Shown: positions 26,910-35,873 of the stretch, piece after piece
Layout of the letters: each line of letters begins with the position of its first letter
Numbering within the stretch: position 1 is the first letter of the stretch
Source: Salaquimonas sp.
GTDB taxonomy: Bacteria; Pseudomonadota; Alphaproteobacteria; Rhizobiales; Rhizobiaceae
Assembly: GCA_028289365.1 (NCBI GenBank)
Contig: JANQQM010000033.1
Span: 1 to 64,000 of the forward strand
DNA: 64,000 nucleotides
Direction: 5' to 3'
Notes under the pieces: generated by a model
What the model was told of the DNA's origin: nothing
What the model saw: only the letters and a program-made list of their open reading frames with translations
The model's database searches: none
Program-made: the position numbers and the translations under genes

Positions 26910-28078
26910 CAGTAAGGTAGTCCCACATAGTTTTGGGCGAGCACGGATTGTGCGGTCTTGTTTTCTCGCAGGAATTCCAGGTCGGCGCGCTGCATCTTGA
27001 GGTCAAACTCGGTCTGTTCGGGATAGCGATGCAGCAGGTTTGTCATCCACCAGCTGAAACGTTCTGCTTTCCAGATACGGGCCAGCGCCTTGTGGGAATA
27101 AGAGTCGATACCGGCAGTGTCGTTGTCTTCAAAAAATTGAACAAGGCCGTGATAGAGATAATAGATGTCTGAGGCTGCCGTGTTCAGTCCCTTGGCGCCT
27201 GTGGGCGGCACGATATGGGCGGCATCGCCGCAGAGGAACAATCGTCCCCAGCGCATGGGTTCGGTTACAAAGGAGCGTAGGGGCGCGATTGACTTTTCAA
27301 TCGATGGACCGGTTATCAGTTTGTCAGCCTGGCTTTCCGGGATCCGTCGTTTCAGCTCGTCCCAGAACATCTGATCGCTCCAGTCATCGGGGCTGTCCGA
27401 CAAAGAGCATTGAATGTAATAGCGGCTCAGATTTGCGTTGCGCATGGAGCAGAGGGCAAAGCCGCGGTCCGAACTAGCATAGATTAGCTCGTCGTTTACC
27501 GGTGGCGTTTCGGACAATATTCCGAGCCAGCCAAATGGATAGACTTTCTCATATTCGCGACGAATATCGAGCGGGATTGCCTGGCGGCTTACGCCATGGA
27601 AACCGTCGCATCCGGCCACGAAATCGCAGTCAATCCGAGACTCTTCCCCGGCCACAGAATAGGTCACATAAGGTGAATCGGTTTGCGCGTCGTGGATCTC
27701 GACGTCTTCAACATTGAAGACAAGCTTGCCGTCCATTTTCTCGCGCGCATCATAGAGATCGCGGGTCACTTCAGTCTGGCCATAAACGACAACCGGCGTG
27801 CCGGTATGTTCCACGAAATTGATGCCGAACATCTCATTGTCATAGGAAATAAGCGTGCCGTCATGAATAAAGCACTCGGCGTCCATTCGTTCGGAAACGC
27901 CGGCCTCCCGCATCAATTCCACAAACCCGGTTTCGAGAATGCCGGCTCGGATTCGGCTAAGTACGTAGTCGCGGGTCTTGCGTTCCAGGACGACGGTGTC
28001 GATGCCTTTTTTGTGCAGGAGCTGGCTCAGCAGTAATCCTGATGGTCCGCCACCAATGATGACAACTTGTGCTCTCAT
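26909..28078 (-). CDS. pobA: 4-hydroxybenzoate 3-monooxygenase
   Basis: The 389-residue flavoprotein starts at ATG 28078, with GAGAGG upstream, and shows the FAD motif VVIIGGGPSGLLLSQLL and the second motif LFLCGDAAHIVPPTGAKGLN. Length and motifs match PobA, which hydroxylates 4-hydroxybenzoate to protocatechuate. It is the first gene of the leftward operon, so 4-hydroxybenzoate use is physically coupled to protocatechuate ring cleavage. Confidence 0.96.
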   Translation of the reverse strand: MRAQVVIIGGGPSGLLLSQLLHKKGIDTVVLERKTRDYVLSRIRAGILETGFVELMREAGVSERMDAECFIHDGTLISYDNEMFGINFVEHTGTPVVVYGQTEVTRDLYDAREKMDGKLVFNVEDVEIHDAQTDSPYVTYSVAGEESRIDCDFVAGCDGFHGVSRQAIPLDIRREYEKVYPFGWLGILSETPPVNDELIYASSDRGFALCSMRNANLSRYYIQCSLSDSPDDWSDQMFWDELKRRIPESQADKLITGPSIEKSIAPLRSFVTEPMRWGRLFLCGDAAHIVPPTGAKGLNTAASDIYYLYHGLVQFFEDNDTAGIDSYSHKALARIWKAERFSWWMTNLLHRYPEQTEFDLKMQRADLEFLRENKTAQSVLAQNYVGLPY

Positions 28079-28146
28079 TTCGATATTCCTCTCCAAAATC
28101 AGAATGAATGATCAAAACACAGATGTAAAATGAGAAAATCTATGAG

Positions 28147-28170
28147 ATAGTTACCAAAAATGGAAACTAT
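28147..28170. promoter_or_regulatory. Candidate PcaQ operator between pobA and pcaQ
   Basis: ATAGTTACC (28147-28155) and GGAAACTAT (28162-28170) form a near-perfect inverted repeat with one mismatch and a 6-bp spacer, ending 3 bp before the pcaQ ATG. It lies in the 95-bp divergent intergenic region. LysR proteins bind such T-N11-A dyads. Binding by PcaQ is inferred from position. Confidence 0.55.
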
Positions 28171-28173
28171 TAA

Positions 28174-29085
28174 ATGGATCGACGAATAAAATTCCGGCAT
28201 ATTCAGTGCTTCGTGGAAATCGCCCGGGAACGCAGCCTGAAAAATGCTGCTGAAAAACTCTATCTGACGCAACCGGCAATCTCAAAGACGTTGAAGGAAT
28301 TGGAGGAGATTGTCGGCGCAACCTTGATGCTACGCAACCGTTCCGGCGTTTCCCTGACGAAGGAAGGAGAAGTATTTCTGCATTTCGCCCAGATGTCGCT
28401 TGCCAGCCTGCAACAGGGGCTGGACGGAGTTGAAAAAGCAGGAGCGCAGAAGAAGGAGATCCTAACCGTCGGCTCGCTGCCCAGTGTTGCTGCACGCCTG
28501 ATGCCGCTTGTCGTTGCCGAATTCACGGAGCTGGCACCCAATGCGGTATTGCGAATTGTCGATGGCCCACATGGATATCTGGTGGATCGTTTGCGCCTCG
28601 GGGAACTGGATCTTGTTATTGGCCGTTTGGGCCAGCCGGATACCATGCAGGGTATCACCTTTACGCAGCTTTATACCGAACATGTTGAATTGGTTGTCAG
28701 GGCGGATCACCCGCTTCTGCCATCTTTTGATATTCGGCAAATTGTCGATTGGCAGGTGCTGTTTCCGCCGGCCGGCTCTGCCATTCGACCACTGGTCGAG
28801 CGGTTTCTGATTGCAAACGGAATCGGAGACATTCCCAATCGGATTGAGACCGTGTCCGGTGCGTTTGGTCGTGTTTATACTCGCAACTCAGACGCGATCT
28901 GGATCATATCAGGCGGCGTGGCGGCCAATGAAATTGCAGACGGGCGCCTAAAAAAGCTTCCACTGGATACTAGCATCACGCAAGGTCCGGTCGGGTTGAT
29001 GTCGCGACCAGAGGAGGCGGAGATTCCGGTTCGGCAAATCTTCCAGATCGCGGTGAGGAATGCTGTCGGAAAACTGAATCAGTGA
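28174..29085 (+). CDS. pcaQ: LysR-type activator of the protocatechuate operon
   Basis: The 303-residue regulator has an N-terminal helix-turn-helix (RHIQCFVEIARERSLKNAAEKLYLTQPAISKTLKELEE) and a LysR substrate domain. PcaQ proteins divergent from pca genes are a hallmark of rhizobiales-type protocatechuate regulation and respond to beta-carboxymuconate or its lactone in characterised species. The divergent arrangement with the operon supports PcaQ over other LysR proteins. Confidence 0.9.
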   Translation: MDRRIKFRHIQCFVEIARERSLKNAAEKLYLTQPAISKTLKELEEIVGATLMLRNRSGVSLTKEGEVFLHFAQMSLASLQQGLDGVEKAGAQKKEILTVGSLPSVAARLMPLVVAEFTELAPNAVLRIVDGPHGYLVDRLRLGELDLVIGRLGQPDTMQGITFTQLYTEHVELVVRADHPLLPSFDIRQIVDWQVLFPPAGSAIRPLVERFLIANGIGDIPNRIETVSGAFGRVYTRNSDAIWIISGGVAANEIADGRLKKLPLDTSITQGPVGLMSRPEEAEIPVRQIFQIAVRNAVGKLNQ

Positions 29086-29126
29086 GAGCGACTACAATAA
29101 GCGGGATTTCATTCTTTCAATGGTTG

Positions 29127-29888
29127 TCACTGATGCAACATCTTCGTCACGTGGTCAGCAGTTTTCTTGATTGCAGTCTCGATGTTTTTGCGTTCGTCAT
29201 CGAACCGCGTTGATGGCACCGGTACCGAAATTGCATGCAAGTCACCTGACAAATCAAGAAATGCGATGCCGATTGCGGAAATTCCCCTGGTGTGATCATC
29301 GAGATCATAAGCAAGTCCCGTTTCCCTAACCTGGGCAAGCAGTTTCATGAATTCGTCTAGATTACCATCGATCTGACGCCTTTGCCATTCTTCCAGAGCC
29401 AGTGCGCTCGCCTCACCTGGGTCCAGCGCGGCAAGGCAAGCCCGGCCGTTTGCAGTAGTCGTCAATGGGAAGACTTCACCAACCGAAGAGACGGTTCTAA
29501 GCCTGTGAATTCCCGGAACCTGATCCAGGAATATCATTCCTCCGCCGCGCATGACCGAGAGATCGGCTGTCTCGCCGGTCTCCTGGGTCAATTCGGTAAG
29601 AAGCAATCTGCATTGCTCGACGATGTTGTAGCGGGCGGCATCTGCCAATACACCAACACCCGGTCCGAGCCGAAATCCGCCACCATTCGATCCGGCAATG
29701 ACAAATTGTTCAGCCTGCAAGGCGCCGACGATCCGTTGCACGGTGGAACGGGGCAATTCTATGCGATTGGCAATCTGGCCGAGGCTCATGCCGGTTTGGG
29801 TATCCTTCAACGTGCGCAGAATTTCGGCGGCACGTGCGATCACCTGAACCCCTGACCGCGATCCCTCCAGATTAGTCTTGTTGTTCAT
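29127..29888 (-). CDS. IclR-family transcriptional regulator
   Basis: The 253-residue protein has an N-terminal winged helix (VQVIARAAEILRTLKDTQTGMSLGQIANRIELPRSTVQRIVGAL) and a C-terminal effector domain (GGGMIFLDQVPG, FPLTTTANGRACLAAL). It is divergent from the cyclase-led catabolic cluster with 212 bp between, so it is the likely regulator of that cluster. It is convergent with pcaQ. The ligand is unknown. Confidence 0.9.
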   Translation of the reverse strand: MNNKTNLEGSRSGVQVIARAAEILRTLKDTQTGMSLGQIANRIELPRSTVQRIVGALQAEQFVIAGSNGGGFRLGPGVGVLADAARYNIVEQCRLLLTELTQETGETADLSVMRGGGMIFLDQVPGIHRLRTVSSVGEVFPLTTTANGRACLAALDPGEASALALEEWQRRQIDGNLDEFMKLLAQVRETGLAYDLDDHTRGISAIGIAFLDLSGDLHAISVPVPSTRFDDERKNIETAIKKTADHVTKMLHQ

Positions 29889-29976
29889 TGCGTAAATCCA
29901 TCAACTCCCCAGCAGTGATTGCCAGGCACTGGTCTGTTCTGCCGGCAACCCGCAATGCGATACAGAAATTGAACCT

Positions 29977-30008
29977 TACCGTAAATTTAATTTGACCGCA
30001 ATACGGTA
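29977..30008. promoter_or_regulatory. Candidate IclR-family operator upstream of the catabolic cluster
   Basis: TACCGTA (29977-29983) and TACGGTA (30002-30008) are perfect 7-bp inverted arms with an 18-bp spacer, in the intergenic region between the IclR regulator and the cyclase gene, about 93 bp upstream of the cyclase start. Binding is inferred. Confidence 0.45.
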
Positions 30009-30100
30009 CATATGCATCAATATACGGGACAGGTGGAGGAGCCACCGCAATTCATAACAGGCTGGCATTGCGTGTACGCAGTGGACGGAGGAGATGCGAC

Positions 30101-30937
30101 ATGGTCAAAATTCGCGGGATCGAGTTTCAGGCAAATACCGACAACGACATGGGGCTGGAGTTCTATAACCTCAGCCATCGTTACGGGTTTCAATGCCCCA
30201 ACTGGCCATATTTCAAAGATGTGGCGATCGAGCGCCAGCATTATATGGCAAAGTCCGGCGTTCTCAGCCAGACAATCACAACCACTATGCATGTGACGAC
30301 CCATATCGATGCACCGGCGCATGTCGTCCAGGGCACGCCCTTCATCGATGAGGTGCCGTTGCCGCACTTTTTCGGTAGCGGGATTGTGGTGTCCATTCCC
30401 AAGAACAAGTGGGAACAGATAACCGGTGATGACCTGGAAAAAGCCTGCGGCAAGGCAATCCGCAAGGGTGACGTTCTGATCATCAATACCGGCTGGCACA
30501 AACAATATGAAGACGGCGATTACTTTGCCTACTGTCCGGGGCTGGTACCGTCGGCAGGTGAGTGGATGATCGAAAAGGGCGTCAAGGTTGTGGGTCATGA
30601 TACCCAGGCAAATGACCATCCACTGGCGACTGCGATCGGTCCACAGCGAAACGGCCCGATCATGCCGCATCTCGAGGAAGAGTATCTGGAATGGTCAGGC
30701 GGAACTGACTGGAAAACCGCGTTTCCGGAATGGGAACCCGTCCACAACATGCTGTTCTCCAACGGGATTCTCGGCATTGAAAATGTTGGCGGAGATCTGG
30801 ATGCTGTCACCGGGAAACGCGTGACATTTGCCTTCTTTCCCTGGAACTGGGACCGTGGTGACGGCTGTATCATTCGCCTTGTTGCAATGATCGACAAGAG
30901 CCAGAATTACCGCATTGAAGCTGGCGAGGATTTTTAA
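30101..30937 (+). CDS. Cyclase family metal-dependent hydrolase (kynurenine formamidase-like fold)
   Basis: The 278-residue protein starts at ATG 30101 with GGAGGAG upstream. HVTTHIDAPAH (64-74) is the metal-binding motif of the cyclase family (HxGTHxDxPxH), which includes kynurenine formamidase, isatin hydrolase and related amide or lactone hydrolases. DILIINTGWHKQY-like and GLVPSAGEWMI segments follow. It is the first gene of the IclR-linked cluster, so an early hydrolytic step is likely. The substrate cannot be read from the sequence. Confidence 0.82.
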   Translation: MVKIRGIEFQANTDNDMGLEFYNLSHRYGFQCPNWPYFKDVAIERQHYMAKSGVLSQTITTTMHVTTHIDAPAHVVQGTPFIDEVPLPHFFGSGIVVSIPKNKWEQITGDDLEKACGKAIRKGDVLIINTGWHKQYEDGDYFAYCPGLVPSAGEWMIEKGVKVVGHDTQANDHPLATAIGPQRNGPIMPHLEEEYLEWSGGTDWKTAFPEWEPVHNMLFSNGILGIENVGGDLDAVTGKRVTFAFFPWNWDRGDGCIIRLVAMIDKSQNYRIEAGEDF

Positions 30938-30991
30938 AGGCGAGGGCGTGGTGAGGACTGCGCCCGCCGGATTTCTGCCGGGAGGACGGAA

Positions 30992-31336
30992 ATGCATATC
31001 AAACGTTTCGAAGATGCTGAGATTTATGAAGCGCCCAATCACTTTGGCGTTGTCGGCTTACGGCTGCAGGGATTTGAGGAAGGTGGCCCGACCAATCAAT
31101 GGGTAGGTTTGAGCCAGTTTCTCCCCGGCGGCGGGGCGGGGCCGGATTCCACGCCGTTCGAGAAAGTCTATGTGGTGCTTGAAGGCGAGATGACAGTGAT
31201 TGTCGGCGGCGACGAAGTCGTGCTGGGCAAATATGACAGCTGTACCATTCCGCCGGATGAAACGAGGAAGATCGAAAATCGTTCCAATCACACCTGCACC
31301 ATGCTGGTGGTAATCCCCTATCCGCCGGAGGGTTGA
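30992..31336 (+). CDS. Cupin domain protein
   Basis: The 114-residue single cupin shows FEKVYVVLEGEMTVIVGGDEVVLGKYDSCTIPPDETRKIENRS, matching the second cupin motif. The first-motif histidines are replaced (PDSTPFEKVY), so a canonical metal site may be lacking. It lies 54 bp after the cyclase gene, with GGGAGG before its ATG, and ends 2 bp before the SDR start. Confidence 0.75.
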   Translation: MHIKRFEDAEIYEAPNHFGVVGLRLQGFEEGGPTNQWVGLSQFLPGGGAGPDSTPFEKVYVVLEGEMTVIVGGDEVVLGKYDSCTIPPDETRKIENRSNHTCTMLVVIPYPPEG

Positions 31337-31338
31337 AA

Positions 31339-32136
31339 ATGAGCGAATTGTCCAATCCCCATTCGATGTTTGATGTCACCGACAAGGTTGCGCTGATCAC
31401 TGGTGCTTCGGGTGCCTTTGGCATGGTCGCTGCCCGGGTTCTGGCCGGCGCCGGCTGCAAACTGGTCCTCGTAGCAGGCAACCAGTCGGCGCTGGATGAA
31501 ATTTCCGAGGAATGCCGCGGGTTGGGTGCAGAAGTCGTGGGAATCAACGCGCGGCCAACCGACGAGGAGATTTGTAACCAGCTTGTAGCAGATGCGGTAG
31601 CTGACTTTGGACAACTCGACATTCTTGTCGTTGCGTCGGGTATGAACAAGGTCGCGCTGATAAACGATATGGCACCGGAGACCTTCGAAGCCGTGATGGA
31701 TGCCAATGTGACGCAAAGCTGGCTGATGGCGCGTGCTGCTGCCGGGCAGATGAAGTCGCAAGGCGAGGGCGGCAAGATCGTGCTTGTCTCGTCAGCACGC
31801 GGATTGCTCGGGCACCCGGCAGGATACACGGCATATTGTGCGTCAAAGGCTGCCGTCGACGGTATCACCAAGGCACTGGGCTGCGAGCTTGGGCCAACGG
31901 GAATTACCGTCAATGCGATTGCGCCGACCGTATTCCGGTCGCCGCTGACGGCCTGGATGTTTGAAGAAACCGATGATGCAACAAAGGTGCGTAATGGTTT
32001 TCTGACACGGGTACCCAAGGGACGATTGGGTGAGCCGGAGGATCTTGCCGGGCCGCTCTTGTTCCTGGCTTCGCGGGCTTCAGACTTTTACACCGGGCAT
32101 ATTCTTTATGCCGATGGCGGATATACGGCAGGCTGA
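31339..32136 (+). CDS. Short-chain dehydrogenase/reductase (SDR)
   Basis: The 265-residue classical SDR has TGASGAFG (21-28) for NAD(P) binding and the catalytic tetrad with S151/S152, Y166 and K170 (YCASK). The ATG at 31339 has GGAGGG upstream and is preferred over the TTG 6 bp earlier. It probably oxidises a hydroxyl in the pathway. The cluster holds a second dehydrogenase, so the two may act on different carbons or stereoisomers. Confidence 0.9.
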   Translation: MSELSNPHSMFDVTDKVALITGASGAFGMVAARVLAGAGCKLVLVAGNQSALDEISEECRGLGAEVVGINARPTDEEICNQLVADAVADFGQLDILVVASGMNKVALINDMAPETFEAVMDANVTQSWLMARAAAGQMKSQGEGGKIVLVSSARGLLGHPAGYTAYCASKAAVDGITKALGCELGPTGITVNAIAPTVFRSPLTAWMFEETDDATKVRNGFLTRVPKGRLGEPEDLAGPLLFLASRASDFYTGHILYADGGYTAG

Positions 32137-32139
32137 GCG

Positions 32140-33066
32140 ATGTCTGACGCCCGACACATTGCGATTATCGGGGCCGGCCTAATGGGGCACGGAATCGCCC
32201 TGACATTAGCAAGGGCGGGAAACAAGGTTGCCATAACCGATCCGGATCAGGGTGCACGCGCAAGCGTCCTGGCTCGAATATCAGACAGTATGCAAAAAAT
32301 GGGATGCGATGCGGCTGACATCTCAAACGCGATCAAGCGAGTATCGGTTGTGGATTCAATACCTGCTGCCGTGTCTGATGCGGAGTTCGTGTTCGAAACG
32401 GCGCCTGAAAAAATGGAACTAAAGCAGGCAATCTTTGCGGAGATTGAAACGCATGCTCCGGAAACATGCATTCTGGCATCAAACACCTCGGTCATGCCGA
32501 TCACGAAAATTATGTCGGGGTTGCAGCTGAAGAATCGGGCGCTGGGTACGCATTGGTGGAATCCGCCGCACATGATTCCGCTGGTAGAAGTGGTCAAGAC
32601 CGAATGGACAGATGCAGAAGTCGCAGATGCGATGATGGGTCTATTGGAACGTGCCGGGAAGACGCCAGTCCTCGTCAACAAGGATGTTCCGGGATTTATC
32701 GGCAACCGATTGCAGCATGCGCTGTGGCGCGAAGCCGTTAGCCTGGTGGAGAACGGGATTTGCGATGCCGAAGCGGTGGACACGGTGATCAAGTCGAGTT
32801 TCGGACGCCGGCTCGCGGTGCTCGGCCCACTTGAAAATGCCGATCTGGTGGGAACCGATCTTACGTTGGATATCCATGAAAATGTTCTGTTCGATCTGGA
32901 AGATCGCAATGGGCCTTCGCCTTATTTGAAACAACTGGTTGATGAAGGACGGTTGGGTATGAAATCGGGTGAGGGATTTAGAAAATGGACAGATGATGAG
33001 GCAGATGCAGTCCGATCAAAAGTCGTACGGCATCTCTCAAATCTGGAAAACATCTTGGAAAAGTGA
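32140..33066 (+). CDS. 3-hydroxyacyl-CoA dehydrogenase-like NAD-dependent enzyme
   Basis: The 308-residue protein has IAIIGAGLMGHGIALTLARAG (Rossmann), ETAPEKMELKQ and NTSVMPITKI, GTHWWNPPHMIPLVEVV, and PGFIGNRLQHAL, typical of the family that includes FadB-type dehydrogenases and enzymes of free beta-hydroxyacids (carnitine and gulonate dehydrogenases). Next to a beta-keto acid cleavage enzyme, a free beta-hydroxyacid substrate is plausible. It starts 3 bp after the SDR gene. Confidence 0.85.
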   Translation: MSDARHIAIIGAGLMGHGIALTLARAGNKVAITDPDQGARASVLARISDSMQKMGCDAADISNAIKRVSVVDSIPAAVSDAEFVFETAPEKMELKQAIFAEIETHAPETCILASNTSVMPITKIMSGLQLKNRALGTHWWNPPHMIPLVEVVKTEWTDAEVADAMMGLLERAGKTPVLVNKDVPGFIGNRLQHALWREAVSLVENGICDAEAVDTVIKSSFGRRLAVLGPLENADLVGTDLTLDIHENVLFDLEDRNGPSPYLKQLVDEGRLGMKSGEGFRKWTDDEADAVRSKVVRHLSNLENILEK

Positions 33067-33103
33067 ACTTGTGCCGGAATTCGAGCCATCAAGGGAGGAA
33101 AGA

Positions 33104-34381
33104 ATGAAACCACACAAAAATGGAATTTCCCGAAGAAAACTCTTGTCGACGGGTGCAGCCGTTCTTGCGGCTCCAGCGATATTGGGTATCACGCGCGCCT
33201 ATGCCGCTGACCCGGTGATCAAGGTAGGACATGTCAGCCCACGCACGGGCCCGCTGGCAGGATTTGCCGAGGCGGATGAATACGTACTTGCGGCAATCCA
33301 GGAGCTTTTTGCTGCAGGCCTGGAAAACAACGGAAAAACCTGGCAGGTCGAAATCATCTCCAAGGACAGCCAGTCGAATCCGAACCGGGCTGCTGAAGTC
33401 GCTGCCGATCTCATTCTTGGCGACGAAGTTGACATAATCGTCGCTGCCTCGACGCCTGATACAACCAATCCGGTTGCCGATCAGGCGGAAGTCAATGAAG
33501 TTCCCTGCATCACGACCGATTGCCCGTGGCAACCCTATTTCTTCGGCCGCAATGGTGTTCCTGGTGAAGGCTTCCAGAGTACCTATCACTTCTTCTGGGG
33601 CCTGGAGGATGTAATCGGCGCATTCCTCGACATGTGGGGTAACAGCGGTGTTACAAAGAAAGTCGGCGGATTGTTCCCCAATGATGCGGACGGGAATGCC
33701 TGGGGAGACCAGGAAAACGGTCTTCCAAAACCGCTTGCTACGGCAGGCTATGAATTGACCGATCCGGGCCGGTATCAGCCGTTGTCGGATGACTTCTCCA
33801 ACCAGATCGCTGCCTTCAAGGATGCCGGTTGCGAAATCGTGACCGGCAATATGATACCGCCCGATTTTGCAACATTCTGGTCGCAATCTGCCCAGCAGGG
33901 CTTCAGCCCGAAGGTTGTAACGATCGGCAAGGCGCTATTGTTCCCGTCTGTGATCGAATCGCTCGGTGGACGCGGGGATGGCCTGACTTCCGAAGTCTGG
34001 TGGTCGCCAAACCATCCATTCAAATCATCCCTGACCGGTGCCAGTGCCAAGGAACTCGCAGATGGCTATGAGGCTGCTTCCGGACGTCCATGGACGCAAC
34101 CCATCGGCTTCAAACATGCCTTGTTCGAAGTTGTCGCCGATGTCGTCAAGCGGTCATCTGATCTGGAAGATCCCACCGCGATTATCGAGGCGATTGCCGC
34201 GACAAATCTGAACACGATCGTTGGTCCGGTGAATTGGTCGAATGGGCCAATCAACAATGTCACCAAGACACCGCTTGTCGGTGGCCAATGGCAGAAAGAG
34301 GGCGACGTTCATGATCTCAAGATCGTGGCCAATTCGGCAGCACCGGAAATTCCGCTTACCGGCGAATTGAAACTGCTCTGA
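33104..34381 (+). CDS. ABC importer substrate-binding protein (Liv/branched-chain or HAAT type)
   Basis: The 425-residue exported protein begins at ATG 33104 (GGGAGG upstream) and has a twin-arginine-like signal (ISRRKLLSTGAAVLAAPAILG ending AYAAD). The mature part starts VIKVGHVSPRTGPLAGFAEADE, typical of the family I periplasmic binding proteins paired with LivFGHM. Those proteins carry amino acids, amides, urea or aromatic carboxylates. The ligand here is unknown. It leads the five transporter genes. Confidence 0.88.
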   Translation: MKPHKNGISRRKLLSTGAAVLAAPAILGITRAYAADPVIKVGHVSPRTGPLAGFAEADEYVLAAIQELFAAGLENNGKTWQVEIISKDSQSNPNRAAEVAADLILGDEVDIIVAASTPDTTNPVADQAEVNEVPCITTDCPWQPYFFGRNGVPGEGFQSTYHFFWGLEDVIGAFLDMWGNSGVTKKVGGLFPNDADGNAWGDQENGLPKPLATAGYELTDPGRYQPLSDDFSNQIAAFKDAGCEIVTGNMIPPDFATFWSQSAQQGFSPKVVTIGKALLFPSVIESLGGRGDGLTSEVWWSPNHPFKSSLTGASAKELADGYEAASGRPWTQPIGFKHALFEVVADVVKRSSDLEDPTAIIEAIAATNLNTIVGPVNWSNGPINNVTKTPLVGGQWQKEGDVHDLKIVANSAAPEIPLTGELKLL

Positions 34382-34393
34382 CCGATCTGAAAA

Positions 34394-34423
34394 TCACCTG
34401 GTGCCTCTTCTGGCGCCAGGTGA
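34394..34423 (+). other. Intergenic hairpin between binding protein and ATPase genes
   Basis: TCACCTGGTGCC (34394-34405) and GGCGCCAGGTGA (34412-34423) form a 12-bp stem with one G-T pair and a 6-nt loop, and there is no T-tract after it. It sits between the binding-protein stop and the next ATG, where such stems often protect upstream mRNA so the binding protein is made in excess. Confidence 0.7.
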
Positions 34424-34429
34424 ACTCTC

Positions 34430-35170
34430 ATGAGCGCGGAAGCTGAAATGATCCTGCAGCTGGAAAATGTGCAAAAGGCATTCGGAGCGGTCGTTGTTGC
34501 CGACGCGCTTTCTTATGAAGTGCAGAAAGGTGAGGCGCTAGGCGTGATCGGACCCAATGGTGCCGGCAAGACGTCCATGTTCAACCTGATTACCGGTACA
34601 TTGAGACCCGATTCTGGTCGCGTTCTCTACGATGGCAATGATGTCACCCAGCAAAGCGCTGCCCGGCGATCGCAAAGCGGGATGGCACGCAGTTTTCAGG
34701 TTCCGCAGCCGTTTTCAGGGATGACCGTGTTCGAGAATGCGATGGTTGCAGCCACCCAATCTGCGGGTCTACGCGGAAGGAGTGCCGAAGAGACCTGTCT
34801 GGAAGTCATTGAGCAGACAGAATTAATGTCAAAGGCCAATACGCTTGCTGGCAAATTGACGCTGCTCGACCGCAAGCGGTTGGAGCTGACCAGGGCATTG
34901 TGCGCCAGGCCGCAACTCCTACTGCTGGACGAGATTGCCGGTGGTTTGACCGAAGCCGAATGCGCCGCGCTGGTAAAAACCATCAAGAATATCCATGCCA
35001 GTGGCGTCTCCATCATCTGGATCGAGCACGTCGTGCATGCCCTTTTGGCTGTCGTTGACCGATTGATTGTCATTGATTTCGGCAAGAAGATCGCCGAGGG
35101 CGAACCGCACGCGATCATGCAGACGCCGGAAGTTCAGGAAATCTATCTCGGGATCGAGGTCGATGCCTGA
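34430..35170 (+). CDS. livG: ABC importer ATPase (LivG type)
   Basis: The 246-residue ATPase has Walker A GPNGAGKT, Walker B LLLLDEIAGGL and the switch histidine in WIEHVV. It is longer than LivF-like proteins in the usual LivG manner. The signature region (GKLTLLDRKRLELTRAL) departs from LSGG, as in most LivG proteins. Its stop overlaps the livF start by 8 bp. Confidence 0.9.
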   Translation: MSAEAEMILQLENVQKAFGAVVVADALSYEVQKGEALGVIGPNGAGKTSMFNLITGTLRPDSGRVLYDGNDVTQQSAARRSQSGMARSFQVPQPFSGMTVFENAMVAATQSAGLRGRSAEETCLEVIEQTELMSKANTLAGKLTLLDRKRLELTRALCARPQLLLLDEIAGGLTEAECAALVKTIKNIHASGVSIIWIEHVVHALLAVVDRLIVIDFGKKIAEGEPHAIMQTPEVQEIYLGIEVDA

Positions 35171-35873
35171 ACCGATCCTCAACATAGATCGCCTTGATGC
35201 GTATTACGGTGATTTCCAGGCGCTGTATGGCGTGGAGATGACCGTGCAGGAAGGCGAGGTGCTCGCCATTATCGGCTCCAATGGTGCCGGTAAATCCACG
35301 CTTCTGCGCTCCATTTCGGGCCTTATGGATAATGATGCGGATCAGATACGATATCGCAGTGAGCCTATTGGCAGGCTAAGGGCCGACCAAATCGCAAAGA
35401 AGGGCATTGCGCTGGTGCCGGAAGGCCGCCAGTTGTTTCCTTCTCTATCGGTTGAGGAAAACCTGGTTATTGGCGGGCAGGTCGGCCGAAAAGGCCCGTG
35501 GTCCCTCGACAAGGTATTCAAACTGTTTCCGGTGCTTGAAGAGCGCCGGTCGGTTGCCTCGACCTCGCTTTCGGGCGGGCAACAACAAATGGTGGCTATA
35601 TCGCGGGCGCTTATGTCCAACCCCGATCTGATCCTGTTTGACGAAATCAGCCTCGGGCTGGCGCCGGTGATTATCAAATCCATCTATGACGCCCTGCCGG
35701 GCATTGTCGGCGAGGGCATGAGCGCGGTGATTGTCGAGCAGGACATCACCAAGGCATTGTCGGTATCCTCACGTGTCTATTGTCTGCAGGAGGGGCGGGT
35801 ATCGCTGACCGGCTTGTCGGATGCGGTGTCGCGCGAAGAAATCAGCCGTGCCTATTTTGGGGTCGAACAATAA
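35163..35873 (+). CDS. livF: ABC importer ATPase (LivF type)
   Basis: The 236-residue ATPase starts MPEPILNIDRLDAYYGDFQALYGVEM and has Walker A GSNGAGKS, signature LSGGQQQM, Walker B LILFDEISLGLAP and switch region VIVEQDI. It forms the heterodimeric motor with LivG. The ATG lies inside the livG stop region, so translation is coupled. Confidence 0.92.
   Translation: MPEPILNIDRLDAYYGDFQALYGVEMTVQEGEVLAIIGSNGAGKSTLLRSISGLMDNDADQIRYRSEPIGRLRADQIAKKGIALVPEGRQLFPSLSVEENLVIGGQVGRKGPWSLDKVFKLFPVLEERRSVASTSLSGGQQQMVAISRALMSNPDLILFDEISLGLAPVIIKSIYDALPGIVGEGMSAVIVEQDITKALSVSSRVYCLQEGRVSLTGLSDAVSREEISRAYFGVEQ

Noticed and set aside
30999-32018. Minus-strand 339-codon ORF
   Set aside because: It is antisense to the cupin and SDR genes, has no ribosome site and its sequence is low-complexity Ser/Arg/Pro-rich, unlike a protein family.
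33089-33886. Minus-strand 265-codon ORF
   Set aside because: It overlaps the Liv binding-protein gene in antisense; no motif, no ribosome site.
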